Below, piece by piece: positions 1-11,081 of a stretch of 64,000 bases of DNA (its first letter is position 1; every line of letters starts with the position of its first letter). The position numbers and the translations under genes are program-made. The notes below the pieces were generated by a model that was given only the letters and a program-made list of their open reading frames with translations, searched no databases and was not told the DNA's origin. The stretch covers positions 46,678,501-46,742,500 of the forward strand of contig CM060883.1 in NCBI GenBank assembly GCA_030762935.1. The letters run 5' to 3'. This stretch comes from Hymenopus coronatus (Eukaryota > Arthropoda > Insecta > Mantodea > Hymenopodidae).

Positions 1-93
1 ATATGTATTTCTAGTGGAATCTCGAATTTTCAGGTGGCTTACAACACCTTTTCTATCTACTATATGCACTGTACATACGTGCTACAGAAAACA
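1..93 (-). mobile_element. H-element fragment, hairpin end (cut by window edge)
   Basis: Minus-oriented remnant: the 'tttctagtggaatctcgaat' block is followed by a degraded 'ccttttctatctac...gtacatacg' hairpin end. The rest of the copy lies outside the window. Confidence 0.7.
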
Positions 94-204
94 GCAATTT
101 CAATGTCGCTTCCCACCTTTTTTAACCCCAGGATTTATAAGGAAAGCATAAAAGATTTTACTGACATCTTAGTCGCGTATTCCAGTATTTTCGAAGAAAT
201 AAAT

Positions 205-316
205 ATGTAATAATTCCTGTTAATGTTTATCTTTATTATTATGAAATAAATGAGCTTTGGTAATAACAGTTTGTTGCAGAATAGGTGGAGAAAAATCATG
301 TGAATGTAACATATTT
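205..316 (+). mobile_element. H-element fragment, CACAT end
   Basis: Only the last ~110 bp remain: 'taatgtttatc...', then 'ggagaaaaatcatgtgaatg' and 'aacatatttt'. It abuts the hairpin end of the next copy with only T residues between, a head-to-tail junction. Confidence 0.75.
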
Positions 317-1195
317 TTACTTTCTCTAGCCCCATATGTACAATGTACATAGGGATAGAGAAGTATTGTATTCCACCCAAAAATTCGATGCCAAGATTTC
401 ACCGGAAATACATGTTTTAGGACCCCCTGTATCCAAAAAAAAACATTTTCAGAAAAAGGTCCACGTGTGTGTGCCTGTGAACATGATAACTCAAAAACAA
501 AAAGTAGCTATAATACCAAATTTGGTATTTAAAATTAGTATCTTCCAGGGATGCGACACAAAGATTTTGAGAAAAATCCCCCCACCCCAAACTACCCTTT
601 ACATGGAACATTTTTCGAAAATTTTGATTTTCTTAAAAATGGCTCTAACGATTTTGATTAAAATATCATATATTAAAGATATTTACCTAACAAATGAAAT
701 GTATATCTTGAATTTTCTGGGAATAGCTTCTGAAGACCTGTTTATTCTGGATGAATTTTGCTTAATTTGGCATAACCAGTAAACCGTAAGAGACAGACAA
801 AAACTTACTATACAAAAAATGTAAGTGTTGTTAAAATACACAAGTTATGTCGTATACATTTTTCTCGTGGAGCTTACCGTTTTCGAGCTATTCATTGCTA
901 TTGTTTCACTTGTGAAGTACTTATACTTTTCTCAGACGGGAGTGTCCGTTTTTCTTTTGTTCTACTCCTGGCCAAGAAAAGAAGCGATTTGTGATGACAA
1001 TCACATAACAACAGCTTTTAAAACATTTGACTATTGGTTTAGCCTAGTGCATTCCCTTATTTTCTTCCTACTTATACGGAACTAAATAATAGGAACAGTA
1101 CCACAATTAGCAAGGTGTATAAAGAAGATGAATCGTATGTATGAAGTTTGTAGTACAGCTAGAGAAAGACATGTGAGTGTAACACATCAGATTTT
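317..1195 (+). mobile_element. H-element, full-length copy
   Basis: This is a good type copy. It opens with ACTTTCTCTA and a hairpin around ATGTACAATGTACAT. It then has 'gatttcaccggaaatacatg', a short TG-rich tract near 465-480 and the palindromic 'aataccaaatttggtattt' near 510. Next come the conserved 'gatgcgacac' and 'ccccccaccccaaactaccc' blocks and an AT-rich body with 'tctgggaatagc' and 'aaccgtaagagacagacaaa'. It closes with 'tagagaaagacatgtgagtg' and 'aacacatcagattttt'. A 148-codon ORF crosses it, but other copies break that frame, so I do not call it coding. Confidence 0.85.
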
Positions 1196-1346
1196 TACAT
1201 TCTCGGTCAAGAATGTAGTGCTCATAATAGGTAACGATGTAATGTATTCCACCCGAAAATTCGAACCGAGATTTCGCCGGAAATGCTTTTTTTGAGAAAT
1301 ACACAAAAGCATTTTAGAAACAGGTGTGTGTGTGGGTGTGGGTGTA

Positions 1347-1380
<34 letters not shown>

Positions 1381-2062
1381 GGAGAGAATAGCATATCTCA
1401 AAAACGAACAACCTTTAAATACAAAACTTAAATAATAAGTTCAGATGCGACACCAACATTTTTTAGGAAAATTCCCCCACCACCAACTATCCTTTACATG
1501 GAACATCGAAGATATTGATTTTGTTAAAAATGCCTCTAACGATTTTTTAATTAAAATACTATATTTAAGGGATATATTATAACAAACGAAATATATATTT
1601 TGAATTTTCTGGAAATATGCTCGGAGGACCTCTTCGTTCTGAATGAGTTTTTGTATAGCTGGCAACCCGATGAGGTAGACAAAAAAACTTACTCCACAAA
1701 CATTTAGATCTCGTTAAAAACACAATCCATATAATTCTATTGTGTAGAGTCAATCATTCCCAAGATATTCCTTGTAAATGGTTTCATTTTTAAACAACTT
1801 AGATATATTTAAAACTGGAAGACATCTTTAGTTTTATTTCTGGTCATGTAAAGAGAACCTAATTTCAGTCGTTTCATATAGCGATCAATTTTAAAAGATC
1901 TAACTGTTGCTTTACTCTAGCGCATTTCCTTATTCCCGTTCTACTTACAGGAAAACAATTCATAAGAAAATGCATGCTAATGTTTATCTTAATTAACATG
2001 ATGTAATTAAAAATAATAAGTTTGCAATATAGGTAGAGAAAGTCATGTGAATGGAATACAAT
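1196..2062 (+). mobile_element. H-element, full-length, diverged hairpin end
   Basis: Follows the previous copy head to tail. The terminal palindrome has decayed. The microsatellite is a pure TG tract with GAGA at about 1322-1384. The CACAT end is at 2030-2062 ('tagagaaagtcatgtgaatg'). Confidence 0.8.
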
Positions 2063-2428
2063 TGTTGATGCAAACATTGATATAGTCCTTGTATAAAGTA
2101 TTTCAAATGAAGAAACGTGTCTATGGCAGGGAGTTGTAAAAATCAACAAATAACTAACTTTTATTTTTTCTTCAATATATCATTACACTGTATATCAATA
2201 AAAATCCCAAAACTTAATTTTATATAATAATTCGCAACCGTGAAAAAATTAACCTGATACAGAAGCCATATTTATTACTTTCTCTACTTATTACTATGCA
2301 CAATTAATAAATAACATATCTACGAATAACCTTCCCCGGCACATAGATAACTCTACCAGAGCATATATCCAAACTTTAAATTTATTTCCAAAAACATGCA
2401 TTGCAAAGTTCATCTATTATGTAATTTT
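2063..2428. other. AT-rich stretch without recognised content
   Basis: I see no convincing ORF, repeat family member or RNA gene here. It separates two H-elements. Confidence 0.5.
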
Positions 2429-3590
2429 TACTTTTTCTATGTTCTATGTACATAGTAAATTAAGAAGGTATTGCATTCCACCCAAAAATACGATACCGAG
2501 ATTTCACCGGAAATGGACGTTTAGGGTCCCTTGTATCCCAAAAAAAAAGTATTTCTAGAAAAAGGTACGGCGTGTGTTCGTGTGTCAAAAGCGAAAAGTC
2601 GGTAAAATACCAAACTTGGTATTTAAGTTTAGTATCTTCCACGGGTGCGACACGAAGATCTTTAAAAAAATCTCCCCACGCCAAACTACCCTCTACATGG
2701 AAAAAATTTCGAAAATTTTGATTTTTTCAAAATTGGCACTAATGATATTGACTGAAATACCGTATATTAAATATATTTATTTGGGAATAACCTCTTTATT
2801 CTGAATGAATTTTGCTGAATTTTGCGTAACTGGTAAACCCTAAGAGATAGACAAAAACTTATTATACAAAAAGGTAGATAACGTTAAAACACACAATTTA
2901 TGTCGTATACATTTTTTCGTGGAATTGACAATTTTGAGATATTTCTTGTTATTTGTTTCAATACTTTGTTAAAATACTTAAACTTAATTCAAAATCTTCT
3001 CGGGCTTCTAACCAGGTAAAAACTTGGCTTGATACCAACGTTTCGAAGAAGTGCATCTTCCTCGTCTTCAGGGTGAACCGATGGATTGAGCTTGTGGAGA
3101 CTGGTATTTATAAGAGCTGGAATGAAGCTAACATCTGATTGGTTCGCGTGATATTCGTCTTAGTCTCAGTCATCTTAAATACCAGGCCATAATATCACGT
3201 GAACCAATCAGATGTTAGCTTCATTTCAGCTCTTATAAATACCAGTCTCCGCTCAATGAAGACGAGGAAGATGCACTTTTTCGAAACGTTGGTATCAAGC
3301 CAAGTTTTTACCTGGTTAGAAGCCCGAGAAGATTTTGAATTAATACGTTACCAGGAAAGCTTCAATTCTTATTTTACTTAAAACTTTTCTCATGCAGGAA
3401 CCTGTCAACTCTGACTACGTACAGAAACGAATTTTAATCCCATAGCAACCACATTTTAAAACATGTGAAGTAATAAGAACATTAATATTTATCTCGATTA
3501 GCATGAAGTAGATAGAAGAATAAGCTTATTAACAATAATCTGTTACAGAGATGCAGAGAAAGTCATGTGAATGGAACACATCAGATTTTT
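2429..3590 (+). mobile_element. H-element interrupted by an inverted-repeat element
   Basis: The hairpin end starts at 2429 and the CACAT end lies at 3550-3590. The body stops at 'aaaatacttaaactt' (about 2995) and resumes at 'ttacttaaaacttttctc' (about 3374). The near-duplicated 'tacttaaactt' at the junctions looks like a target-site duplication of the insert at 2996-3374. Confidence 0.8.
2995..3341. mobile_element. Foldback element with ~155-bp arms, Penelope-LTR-like
   Basis: The left arm (2995-3155) and right arm (3191-3341) are near-perfect inverted complements. The right arm lacks about 23 bp present in the left. The spacer is about 35 bp. On the plus strand of the right arm 'gaagacgaggaagatgcact' leads to 'ttcgaaacgttggtatc'. 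The left arm carries the same motif on the minus strand preceded by 'ccctgaag'. Motifs of this type occur in repeated termini of Penelope-like elements; that family assignment is from memory and unproven. No reverse transcriptase lies nearby. Confidence 0.5.
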
Positions 3591-3760
3591 TCAGATGATT
3601 AACTAACCTAAAAACTAAAATTTAAAATTAAAATTGGTAAATGAAGATCCAGAATATATAAACAGTTAATGTGTAAATATATTAAAATAAAATATAATAA
3701 TATAATAAAAGAAAAATATTCTAAAACAAAAGTTTTATTGGAAAGCCAGCAACTTTACGT
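3591..3760. other. AT-rich spacer
   Basis: Very A-rich spacer between H-element fragments, with no recognisable feature. Confidence 0.4.
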
Positions 3761-4256
3761 GCACTCTTCTATTTACAAAGAAGTAAGTAATAAGACCATT
3801 TCTAGCAGTGGGTGTCTTGATTTGCATGACGTATATAAAATGAATGGTCGTCTCCTTAGCGCGGTGGTAGCGTTGCTACTTACCAAGCGGGAGACCTGGG
3901 TTCGATCCCCAGTACCAGCTTGGGGATTTTTCCCCCGCTGGGAGACCTGGTCCGGGGTGCACTCAGCCTCGTAAGGTCCCTGGGGGGCCAATTGAGGAGC
4001 TACTTGATGGATAAGTAGCGGCTCCAGGTCATGAGAACCGCATTAACCGGCCGGGGGGACTCGAGGCGCTGACCACGTCTCACCCTCCAATACTGCACCC
4101 CATCCATGACGTCTGTAGTGGACCGAGATGGGGGACGCAGCGGCCGGGCGGTAGGCCAAGGTTCCCTGTGAGCTGTCGTGCCATGGAGTTATATAAAATG
4201 AATATGTTTTGTTTTATAGAAAAAACTAGAGAAATTCATGTGAATGGAACACATTT
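3761..4256 (+). mobile_element. H-element 3' half with nested SINE
   Basis: Only the CACAT half is present: 'acaaagaagtaagtaataag' to 'ctagagaaattcatgtgaat'. It is split by the SINE at 3846-4189. It joins the next CACAT half head to tail. Confidence 0.75.
3846..4189 (+). mobile_element. SINE family C (tRNA-derived), complete with TSD
   Basis: A 344-bp, GC-richer insert flanked by a perfect 14-bp target-site duplication, TATATAAAATGAAT (3832-3845 and 4190-4203). The 5' part has tRNA-like promoter boxes: 'tagcgcggtggtagcg' as A box and 'gggttcgatcccc' as B box, at 3858-3911. The 3' part is GC-rich and has no poly-A tail. A second, internally deleted copy lies at 60,010-60,126 on the minus strand, which supports a family rather than a single gene. 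Confidence 0.85.
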
Positions 4257-4320
4257 CTTTCCCTTTAACTTACAAGGAACCACAACTTCTGCTAATATTT
4301 ATTTCGGTTATCATGAATTA

Positions 4321-5019
4321 CAAAAGCGTTTTTTTTTTCCAAACTCCGTTAGGCTATAAACAAAAGACAAGTTCATAGAAAACAATTATTTTATTACTGA
4401 AAGTTTTGTACACTTATGGTTACTTTTCAACATAATCACCGAAAAGATTGAGACATTTATCGTAACTGTGCATAAACTTTGCAATACCCGCTTCAAAAAA
4501 GGTTGCCGCCAATGATTACAAATAAGCATTGATGTTGTTTTTTAAGATGTTCGTACTTTACGACGTTTGCGGAGAGCCATTCAAAACAAACGAAGAGGAA
4601 TGCTGACTTCAGGAATTGTGTTGATCCATGACAACGCTCGTCCACACACCGCTGGCACAATCCATCGGCTCCTTAAACAATTTCAATGGAACATTTTCGA
4701 TTATCCGCGGTACAGCCCTGACCTGGCACCCAGCGACTTTCACCTTTTCCCTGAACTGAAGATGTGGCTAGGAGGGCAGCACCTTCAAACGAACGAAGAT
4801 CCTGAAAACAACGTCTCTGCTCATTTGAAATCATTGACGATACATTTTTGAAGAGGGTATTACAAAGTTTGTGCACAGGTACGATAAATGTCTCAATATT
4901 TTCGGTGATTATGTTGAAAAGTAACCATACGTGTATAAAACTTTTAGTAATAAAATAATTGTTTTCTATGAACTCTTCTTTTATTTATAGCCTATCGAAA
5001 GTTGAAAAAACGGCCCTCG
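4321..5019. mobile_element. Foldback mariner derivative, copy 1
   Basis: A 699-bp element flanked by TA on both sides. The left arm (to about 4550) is the minus-strand mariner 3' end. The right arm (about 4555-5019) is a longer plus-strand mariner 3' half. Both arms therefore end with the same transposase C-terminus and TIR; the right TIR reads CGAGGGCCGTTTTTT inward. The N-terminal half of the transposase is absent. The same internal junction occurs in a second copy at 56,425-57,936, so this rearranged form was itself duplicated. Confidence 0.8.
4567..4851 (+). pseudogene. Mariner transposase, C-terminal catalytic fragment
   Basis: A 94-codon open stretch of a DD34D mariner transposase, the enzyme that cuts and joins mariner ends at TA sites. 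The second catalytic Asp is residue 22, in HDNARPHT. The third is residue 57, in YSPDLAPSDFHLF; the 34-residue spacing matches the mariner family. The first catalytic Asp and the DNA-binding N-terminus are missing because the element is a foldback of its 3' half. The usual C-terminal GxYVEK-type end follows in another frame at about 4880-4922, so there is a frameshift near 4850. This cannot be an active enzyme. Confidence 0.85.
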
Positions 5020-5103
5020 TAGATAGAAGAATAAGCTCTTTAACACTAATTTGTTACATAGATGTAGAGAAGTTCATGTGAATGGAACACATAAGGTTAT
5101 TTT

Positions 5104-5340
5104 ATTTATACGTTTCAGCCTTCTGCACGCAAGAGTACATAAGGTGTTGGATTATTAGAATGTTTTAATCGGTGTGAATGGGGTGATTTTCTCGCGACTC
5201 TAATTGGCATGCGGCACGGTGACCACTGAGCTACCAAAGTGGGTAGGCACACAACCAAACCCTCACGGTAAATTTGCGGCATCTCTGTAGTAAACATTTG
5301 CTGGCCAGGAATCGATCGCCCACCCTTCCTCTCTCTGTGT
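5104..5340 (-). repeat. Possible degraded tRNA-like SINE
   Basis: On the minus strand 'ttggtagctcagtggtcacc' near 5225 resembles a tRNA A box. I could not find a convincing B box in the expected place. Confidence 0.3.
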
Positions 5341-5948
5341 CTGTGTGCCAGAGAAATTCCCTTTTCTGAGTTTAAATAAAAACTAATAGGTTCTGATCAA
5401 AGGGCTGGGCCCAACTTTTTCATTAAAACCTCGTAAAACATTTTCCTGAAAACCGATCCCCCTCTCAGAAACAAAAGGCTAATTACCGGCGCATTTCAAG
5501 TGACGATCACGTCGCGGTTTCCATTTCATCGTGTTACCATGGTAACTTAATCCTTGGTTCGTGACAGGTTCCTTAGGGGCGTAGATATAGTTTTATTATT
5601 GAAATAGTTCTCTCTAGCATAGGGCAAAGTCACACGTATTACAGAGGAAATCTACAGACTATGCATATAAATGATCACTTTCCTAACCTGTTCGTAATAT
5701 CAAACGATACATATTTACGTTGAAAGCGTTTCAATGTACTGTATACGTCACAAACAAAATGGCCGAGTAGTGGTAGAAGTTTGTGACGTGTGCTTCCTTG
5801 CCAATCACCGAAGGTCCATTTCAAATTGTGTGTGTGTGTGAACGTAGTGCTGCTAAATAGTGAACTTTGATAGCTTCAGATAATAAATAGACATAATACT
5901 GTAAGCATTTTTAGATAGAACTCCGAAAGTGAATCCAGAAACAAAGAA
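5341..5948. other. Single-copy stretch with one X-box-like palindrome
   Basis: No ORF or repeat is recognised. A perfect palindrome GTTACCATGGTAAC lies at 5533-5546, the same core as the minisatellite at 17.6-19.1 kb. A short TG run lies at 5828-5840. Confidence 0.5.
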
Positions 5949-6303
5949 TAAGATAATTACCCCCAACTACCTTTTACATGGAATATTTGTCGACAATTTG
6001 GATTTTCTTAAACATTTCTTTAACGATTTAGATTTAATTGTCATATATATAAGATATTTTCATGACAAAACGAAATCCATGTTTCGAATTTTCTGGAAAT
6101 AGCCTCAGAAGATCTCTTCATTCTGGATCATTTCGTATTACTTTTGTGCAGCTGGTAAACTGTGAGAAATAGACAAAAACTTACTACACCAAAAGTGTAG
6201 ATCTGATTAAAACACACAATTTATGTCATTTACATTTTTATTAGAGTTAGCCGTTTTCGAGATATTTCGAGATATTGGTTTCAGTTTAAGGTATTTAAAA
6301 CTT
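5949..6303 (+). mobile_element. H-element, internal fragment
   Basis: Body only ('cccccaactaccttttacat' to 'ggtatttaaaactttc'); both ends are missing. Joined directly to the hairpin end of the next copy. Confidence 0.7.
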
Positions 6304-7182
6304 TCTACCTTCTCGTATTTACACGTACTATACAGAGTGTATAAAAAAGGTATTGTAATTGCACTAAAAATTATTACCGAGATTTCACCGGAAAATACAT
6401 GTTTTGAGACGCCATGGATCCAAAAAAATTTTGTTTTAGAAAAATGACCGTGTGTGTGTGTGTCTCTCTCTCTCTATGTGTGTGCATGTGTGTGTCTGTG
6501 GGCAGCTTAGCTCAAGAACAAAAAGACCGTTAAATACCAAACTTCGTATTTAACTTAGTTATCTTCCAAGGATGCGACATGAAGATTTGCAAGAAAAATC
6601 ACCCCAACCCCAACTACCCTTTATGTGGAAAAAGTTTCAAAATTTTTCATTTTCTCGAAAATTGCTGTAACGATTTTGGTTAAAAGCTCTTGTATTTAAG
6701 ATATTTATGTGACAAAATGTATATTTTCTTTTTTTCTGGGAATAGCCACTGAATACTATATTCTGGATGAATATATAATTGGTAAATCGTAAGGGAGAGA
6801 CAAAAACTTACCACACAAAAAATATAGAGCTCGTTAAAACAAACAATTTATGTTAGATACCTTTTTTCGTGGAGTTAAAATATTCCTTGTTATTAGTTTC
6901 AGCTTTAAAATACTTATACCTTTCTCATGCGAGAATTTGTCAAACCCTGTCTATACAAAGATAATTCAATCACATATCAACTAGATTTTAAAAGATTTGA
7001 CTATCGAATTAGTCTATGGTATTCCCTTATTTCCCATCTACTTACAAGGAAGCAGGTAATAAAACCCTTTCCGCCAACTTTTTCTCGATTGGCGTCAAGA
7101 AAATAGAAGAATAAGCTTTTTAATAATAACTTATTGCAGAGATGTAGAGAAAAGTCATGTGAATTGAACAGTTCAGATTTTT
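6304..7182 (+). mobile_element. H-element, full-length copy
   Basis: The hairpin end is modified ('acacgtactatacagagtgt'). The TG/TC microsatellite is at 6449-6502. The CACAT end is at 7140-7182 ('tagagaaaagtcatgtgaat'). Confidence 0.8.
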
Positions 7183-7437
7183 TTCAAACGGGAGACAACC
7201 TTTTTTTTCGTCTTTCGTTTGTTTACTCCTAGCAACAGAATTATAATTCTGATGAAACTAAGTGCCGAGTCTATCAAGTAGGTTACGCCGACTGACTGGC
7301 CGGTTGAAGAGATACGGTGAGATAAGGAGGAGTGCTCTGCCAACCCCCAAGCGACGTAAATTTGAGAAACGCTCACGATGCAGCATAGAGATAATTCCAG
7401 GAGATTTTTCTTCCCTCCTACAAAGTTTCTAGTACAG
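7183..7437. other. Unassigned stretch
   Basis: No recognised feature. Minus-strand ORF 7173-7454 has no recognisable motif. Confidence 0.35.
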
Positions 7438-7672
7438 CGGTAGGTGTTTAACATCCGCTTTTGCTATATATGGCACCGCAAGCGAAGACACTAATACACA
7501 GAATGAAGGTAAAGGACCGGTGGAATGCGATGGCGTGATAAACCGGAGAACCCAGAGAAAACCGCCCCTGCGCCACTTTGCCCACCACAAATCACACATA
7601 CGTCGCTTGAGATCGAGCCCGGGCCGCCTAGGTGAGAGGCGAGTGGTCTAACCACGGCGCGGCCAGCTGTAG
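7438..7672 (-). mobile_element. SINE family B (tRNA-derived)
   Basis: On the minus strand the head reads 'ggccgcgccgtggttagacc' with A- and B-box-like blocks; the B box is 'gggctcgatctc' near 7607-7620. It ends with the family tail 'gtgttaaacac...'. Related copies lie at 22,107-22,334 and 30,348-30,555. Confidence 0.7.
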
Positions 7673-7793
7673 GGTTGTTCCATTAGAAAATGTGCAGTGC
7701 GTGACTCCTGAGTATTGAGGCTAGATGCGGATTATGACGCGAGTGAAGATGCAATCTCTGAGCAGTCTATTACACACACGTTTATAGCGAATA

Positions 7794-8314
7794 CAATTAA
7801 AACCAATAACAAGGAATACCTCGGCAACGGTTACCTCCACAACAAAAATGTAAAGGACATAAATTGTAAGTTTCGACGAGATCTACATTTTTTGTGTAGC
7901 GAGTTTTTGTCTATCTCTTACGGTTTAGCAGTTAAGCAAAATTCATCCAGAATAAAGAGGTCTTCAGAGGCTATTCCCAGAAAATTCAAAATATACATTT
8001 TACCTGTGGTATAAACATCTTTAATATACTGTATTTTAATCTAAATTGTTACAACCATTTCTGAGAAAAAACAACTTTTTAAAAAATTTTCCATGTTAAG
8101 GGCAGTTTGTTGTGGGGGGATTTTCTTCAAAATCTTCGTGTCGCATCCTTGGAAGATAAACTTAAATACCAATTTTGGTATTTAACGACGTTTACGTTTT
8201 GAGATATGCTGCCCAAAGACACACACACACACATACACAAATACACTCAGACAGACACTCACACTCACGGATATTTTTCTAAAAATTGTTTTTCGATTCA
8301 GGATGTCTCAAATC
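7794..8314 (-). mobile_element. H-element, both ends truncated
   Basis: Runs from 'aaaccaataacaaggaatac' through 'ttcagaggctattcccagaa', 'gcatccttggaagat' and an AC-repeat (8218-8270) to 'attcaggatgtctcaaat'. The CACAT end and hairpin end are missing. Confidence 0.75.
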
Positions 8315-8317
8315 TGT

Positions 8318-8855
8318 GAATAAATTATGGTTTTACTGACATCTACATTTTTGGTGTGTTAAGTTTTTGTGTATCTCTTGCGGTTTAACCGTTATGCAAA
8401 ATTCTGCAAAACTCGTCCAGAATAAAGAACTCTTTAGAGACTATTCCCAGAAATTTAGAATATACATTTTATTTGTGATATAAATATATGTAATATACGA
8501 TGTTTTAATCAAAATCATTACAGCCATTCCTGACAAAAACAAATTTTCAAAAAGTTTTCCATGTAAAGGGCATGTTATGGGGGGATTTTCTTTAAAGTCT
8601 TCGTGTCACATCCTTGAAAGATACTAAACATAAATACCAAGTTTAGTTTTTAACAGTCTTTCCGTTTTAGAGCTACGCTGCTCAAAAAACAGACAAGCAG
8701 ACACGCACACACCCGGTCCATTTTTAAAGGTGCTTTTTGGACTCAGGGGTCCCCAAAACATATATTTCCAGTGAAATCTCGACATCGAATTTTTGGGTGG
8801 AATACAATACCTTCTCTACCATGTATATTGTTTGTATATACGGCTAGAGAAAGTA
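8318..8855 (-). mobile_element. H-element, CACAT end truncated
   Basis: Starts mid-body ('aataaattatggttttactg'). The hairpin end is intact in form, with 'caataccttctctaccatg' and 'ctagagaaagtaaaa'. Lies in the same orientation as the preceding copy. Confidence 0.75.
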
Positions 8856-10368
8856 AAAAGTAATTAATTCAGGGTTTGCAGGAATAGTTTATAAAACCAT
8901 TTTGGGCAGAGAAATTAATGTAATTGTAAAACATCAGATAATCTTGTAGGAGTTTATTACCTGAGAAAGAACTACAAGATGTAAACAACACTTGCAATAA
9001 ATCACATGGTACATGAGGAGGTATAATTAATTCCAGCGCCAGCCATGTCATAGTGTGATATCTTTCCCTCTGTCCGTCCTAGCAGAGCTTTATTAAGCGA
9101 TAAATCATGGTGCAGAGACGCACACATACATACACATATGGTTTATTCAGGAAGACCATAATATGCAGTACAACATGTATGTTTGAGAAACTTTGGTGGT
9201 GATGTTGTTTTGTTTCTAGTCGGAAATGTGCTCTCATAGCAACCAACGGTTTATCACAGCGAAAAGTTAGACCCGTATTGTAATGCGCTTTACAATTTAT
9301 TTACACCAGCCCTTTTTGTGTCGCCCGTTTATGTATATTAGAATCGTGTTCGGGTTATTACTTGTTAAACATCAGACAGCCGTGATTAATGCTACGGCCA
9401 CCCACCGAGTTCAAGGAGCAGCACTATCGATGTTTAAAAATCTTCCTCTAACCTCTTTTCTGCAAACTATTCTTAGGAAAGTATATTATTTTTATACTTC
9501 ATGTTAATGTAGTTAAACTTATATTATACAAATTAATTTACAAAACTCGCATACAAAAATGAGAAAAAATTAGAATGAATTTGAGCTAAAAGCTTAGCAT
9601 TATATGTATATACCGGGCGGAAGGGAAGTTTTTACATTAATTTAAACCAGTGATAGATCTCGGTATTTGGAACATATTTTGTATCTTACATTTTTGTCTT
9701 TGATCACTTCCTACGGAGATAATTTAGTTTTTTTCGGAAACAAGAGACTAAAAAGCTAGCAGGTTGTGTGGGAGTCGCTTGCACCAGGTCAGTACATAAA
9801 CAAACACGCATCACAGCAGTGTAGGCTAATCAGAATGTCAGTTTCTCTCGTTATCCCATACCCTGCGTCGTGTTTGCAAGCGACCGACGTGTTTACTTCC
9901 AGAATCTGGTCCAGATCCCTAACCAACGCAACGTTGCTGAGTTACTTCGCGTCTGAAAAACCTGCTAATATTCTTTAATTCTTTTAAGTGATTAATTATT
10001 TCGAAACCGTATGTGAGCTGCCACAAGTCCTACCGAAATTAATGTCAGAAATACGTTACTCTACCCATCTTACAAGTAACAAACCATTATATTCGTACAT
10101 TCTTGTGGAATTACGCATCCAATTTGAAACCAAAGCCATTCATTTTTTCGAAAGTGGCTGATCAAAGAACAAAATGCTATTAGATTTTTTGTTTGTAATT
10201 CTTCTATGCATCACATATTAGAAGAAATGTAGTAGTTTCCTTCCATTCGGTTTACAGTGGTCAGATGATTAAGAATAATCACACCCTGACTCTTTTGTAC
10301 CCTATCACCATCTTTCATTCTCCATGATAAGATTTTGGTAAAAAAGTCAAGATATACATTTATGGTGT

Positions 10369-10403
<35 letters not shown>

Positions 10404-10669
10404 ATGTCTGAATGGATTCCACACTGCAGCTATTAGTTTATTGTACGTCAAACCCCAAGAGGATAGGATGGGACGAGAGTAATTTCAGAGGGCAGCCGAA
10501 ACCGGACGGCGGGGTAAGAACCACCGTGGAGGGTCTCTAACAGTTTCCAAGCAGTTCATCTCAACGCAGAAAATGCTAGGAGCTCGCTCCCCAGGTCTGA
10601 CCGAACTTCCTGGGTCTAAAGACGACTTCCAAAGCTATCACGCCGCCGAGAACTGTATTTTTCAAAGCG
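8856..10669. other. Mostly single-copy DNA
   Basis: About 1.8 kb without a convincing gene. Near 8904-8943 there is a weak H-element CACAT-end resemblance ('cagagaaattaatgtaattg'). A (TG)n microsatellite lies at about 10,368-10,403. Short ORFs at 9283-9507 and 9766-9978 show no recognisable domain. Confidence 0.45.
10368..10403 (+). repeat. (TG)n microsatellite
   Basis: About 17 uninterrupted or nearly uninterrupted TG units, outside any H-element. Confidence 0.85.
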
Positions 10670-10910
10670 TAGTCACCACCACGAAAGGCCAGTTACCCTG
10701 CAGTCCTCAACGACACTTACAACCCTGAAAGAGACCGGTTGGATGAAATAGAGATGAAATGAAGGTACAGAAAATTCGGGGGGGGGGGATGAAGAAACTT
10801 CCCAGCATTCGCCTAGTGAGCCGGTAAAACCTCTGAAAAAAACCCATGTTTCAAAGAGGTCGGTCGCGGAATCGATCCCACGACCTCCCAAATGTCACCC
10901 GACTTGGTAA
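10670..10910 (-). mobile_element. Probable tRNA-derived SINE, single copy in window
   Basis: On the minus strand 'gtgggatcgattccgcgacc' resembles a tRNA B box. It is followed by a GC-richer region with a poly-C run (poly-G on plus, 10,779-10,788). Only one copy is seen here, so the family call is tentative. Confidence 0.4.
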
Positions 10911-11081
10911 AACTCATATGAATGTATCACATGTTTGAACATGCAACTGCCAATAATTTTTTTTTTTTGCACTTAAAACCAAATCTGTAGTGATTTATTT
11001 AAGCAACTTCGAACTCATTTAACAAAGTGGGTAGAAGAAAACGATTTTCATAAAACTGTTTATAAAAGCTGTGTAAAAAAA

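Larger units (their letters stand above)
4257..5096 (+). mobile_element. H-element 3' half with nested foldback mariner
   Basis: Starts at 'ccctttaacttacaaggaac' and ends at 'gtagagaagttcatgtgaat' followed by 'ggaacacataa'. It is interrupted at 'catgaatTA' by the mariner derivative at 4321-5019. Confidence 0.75.
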
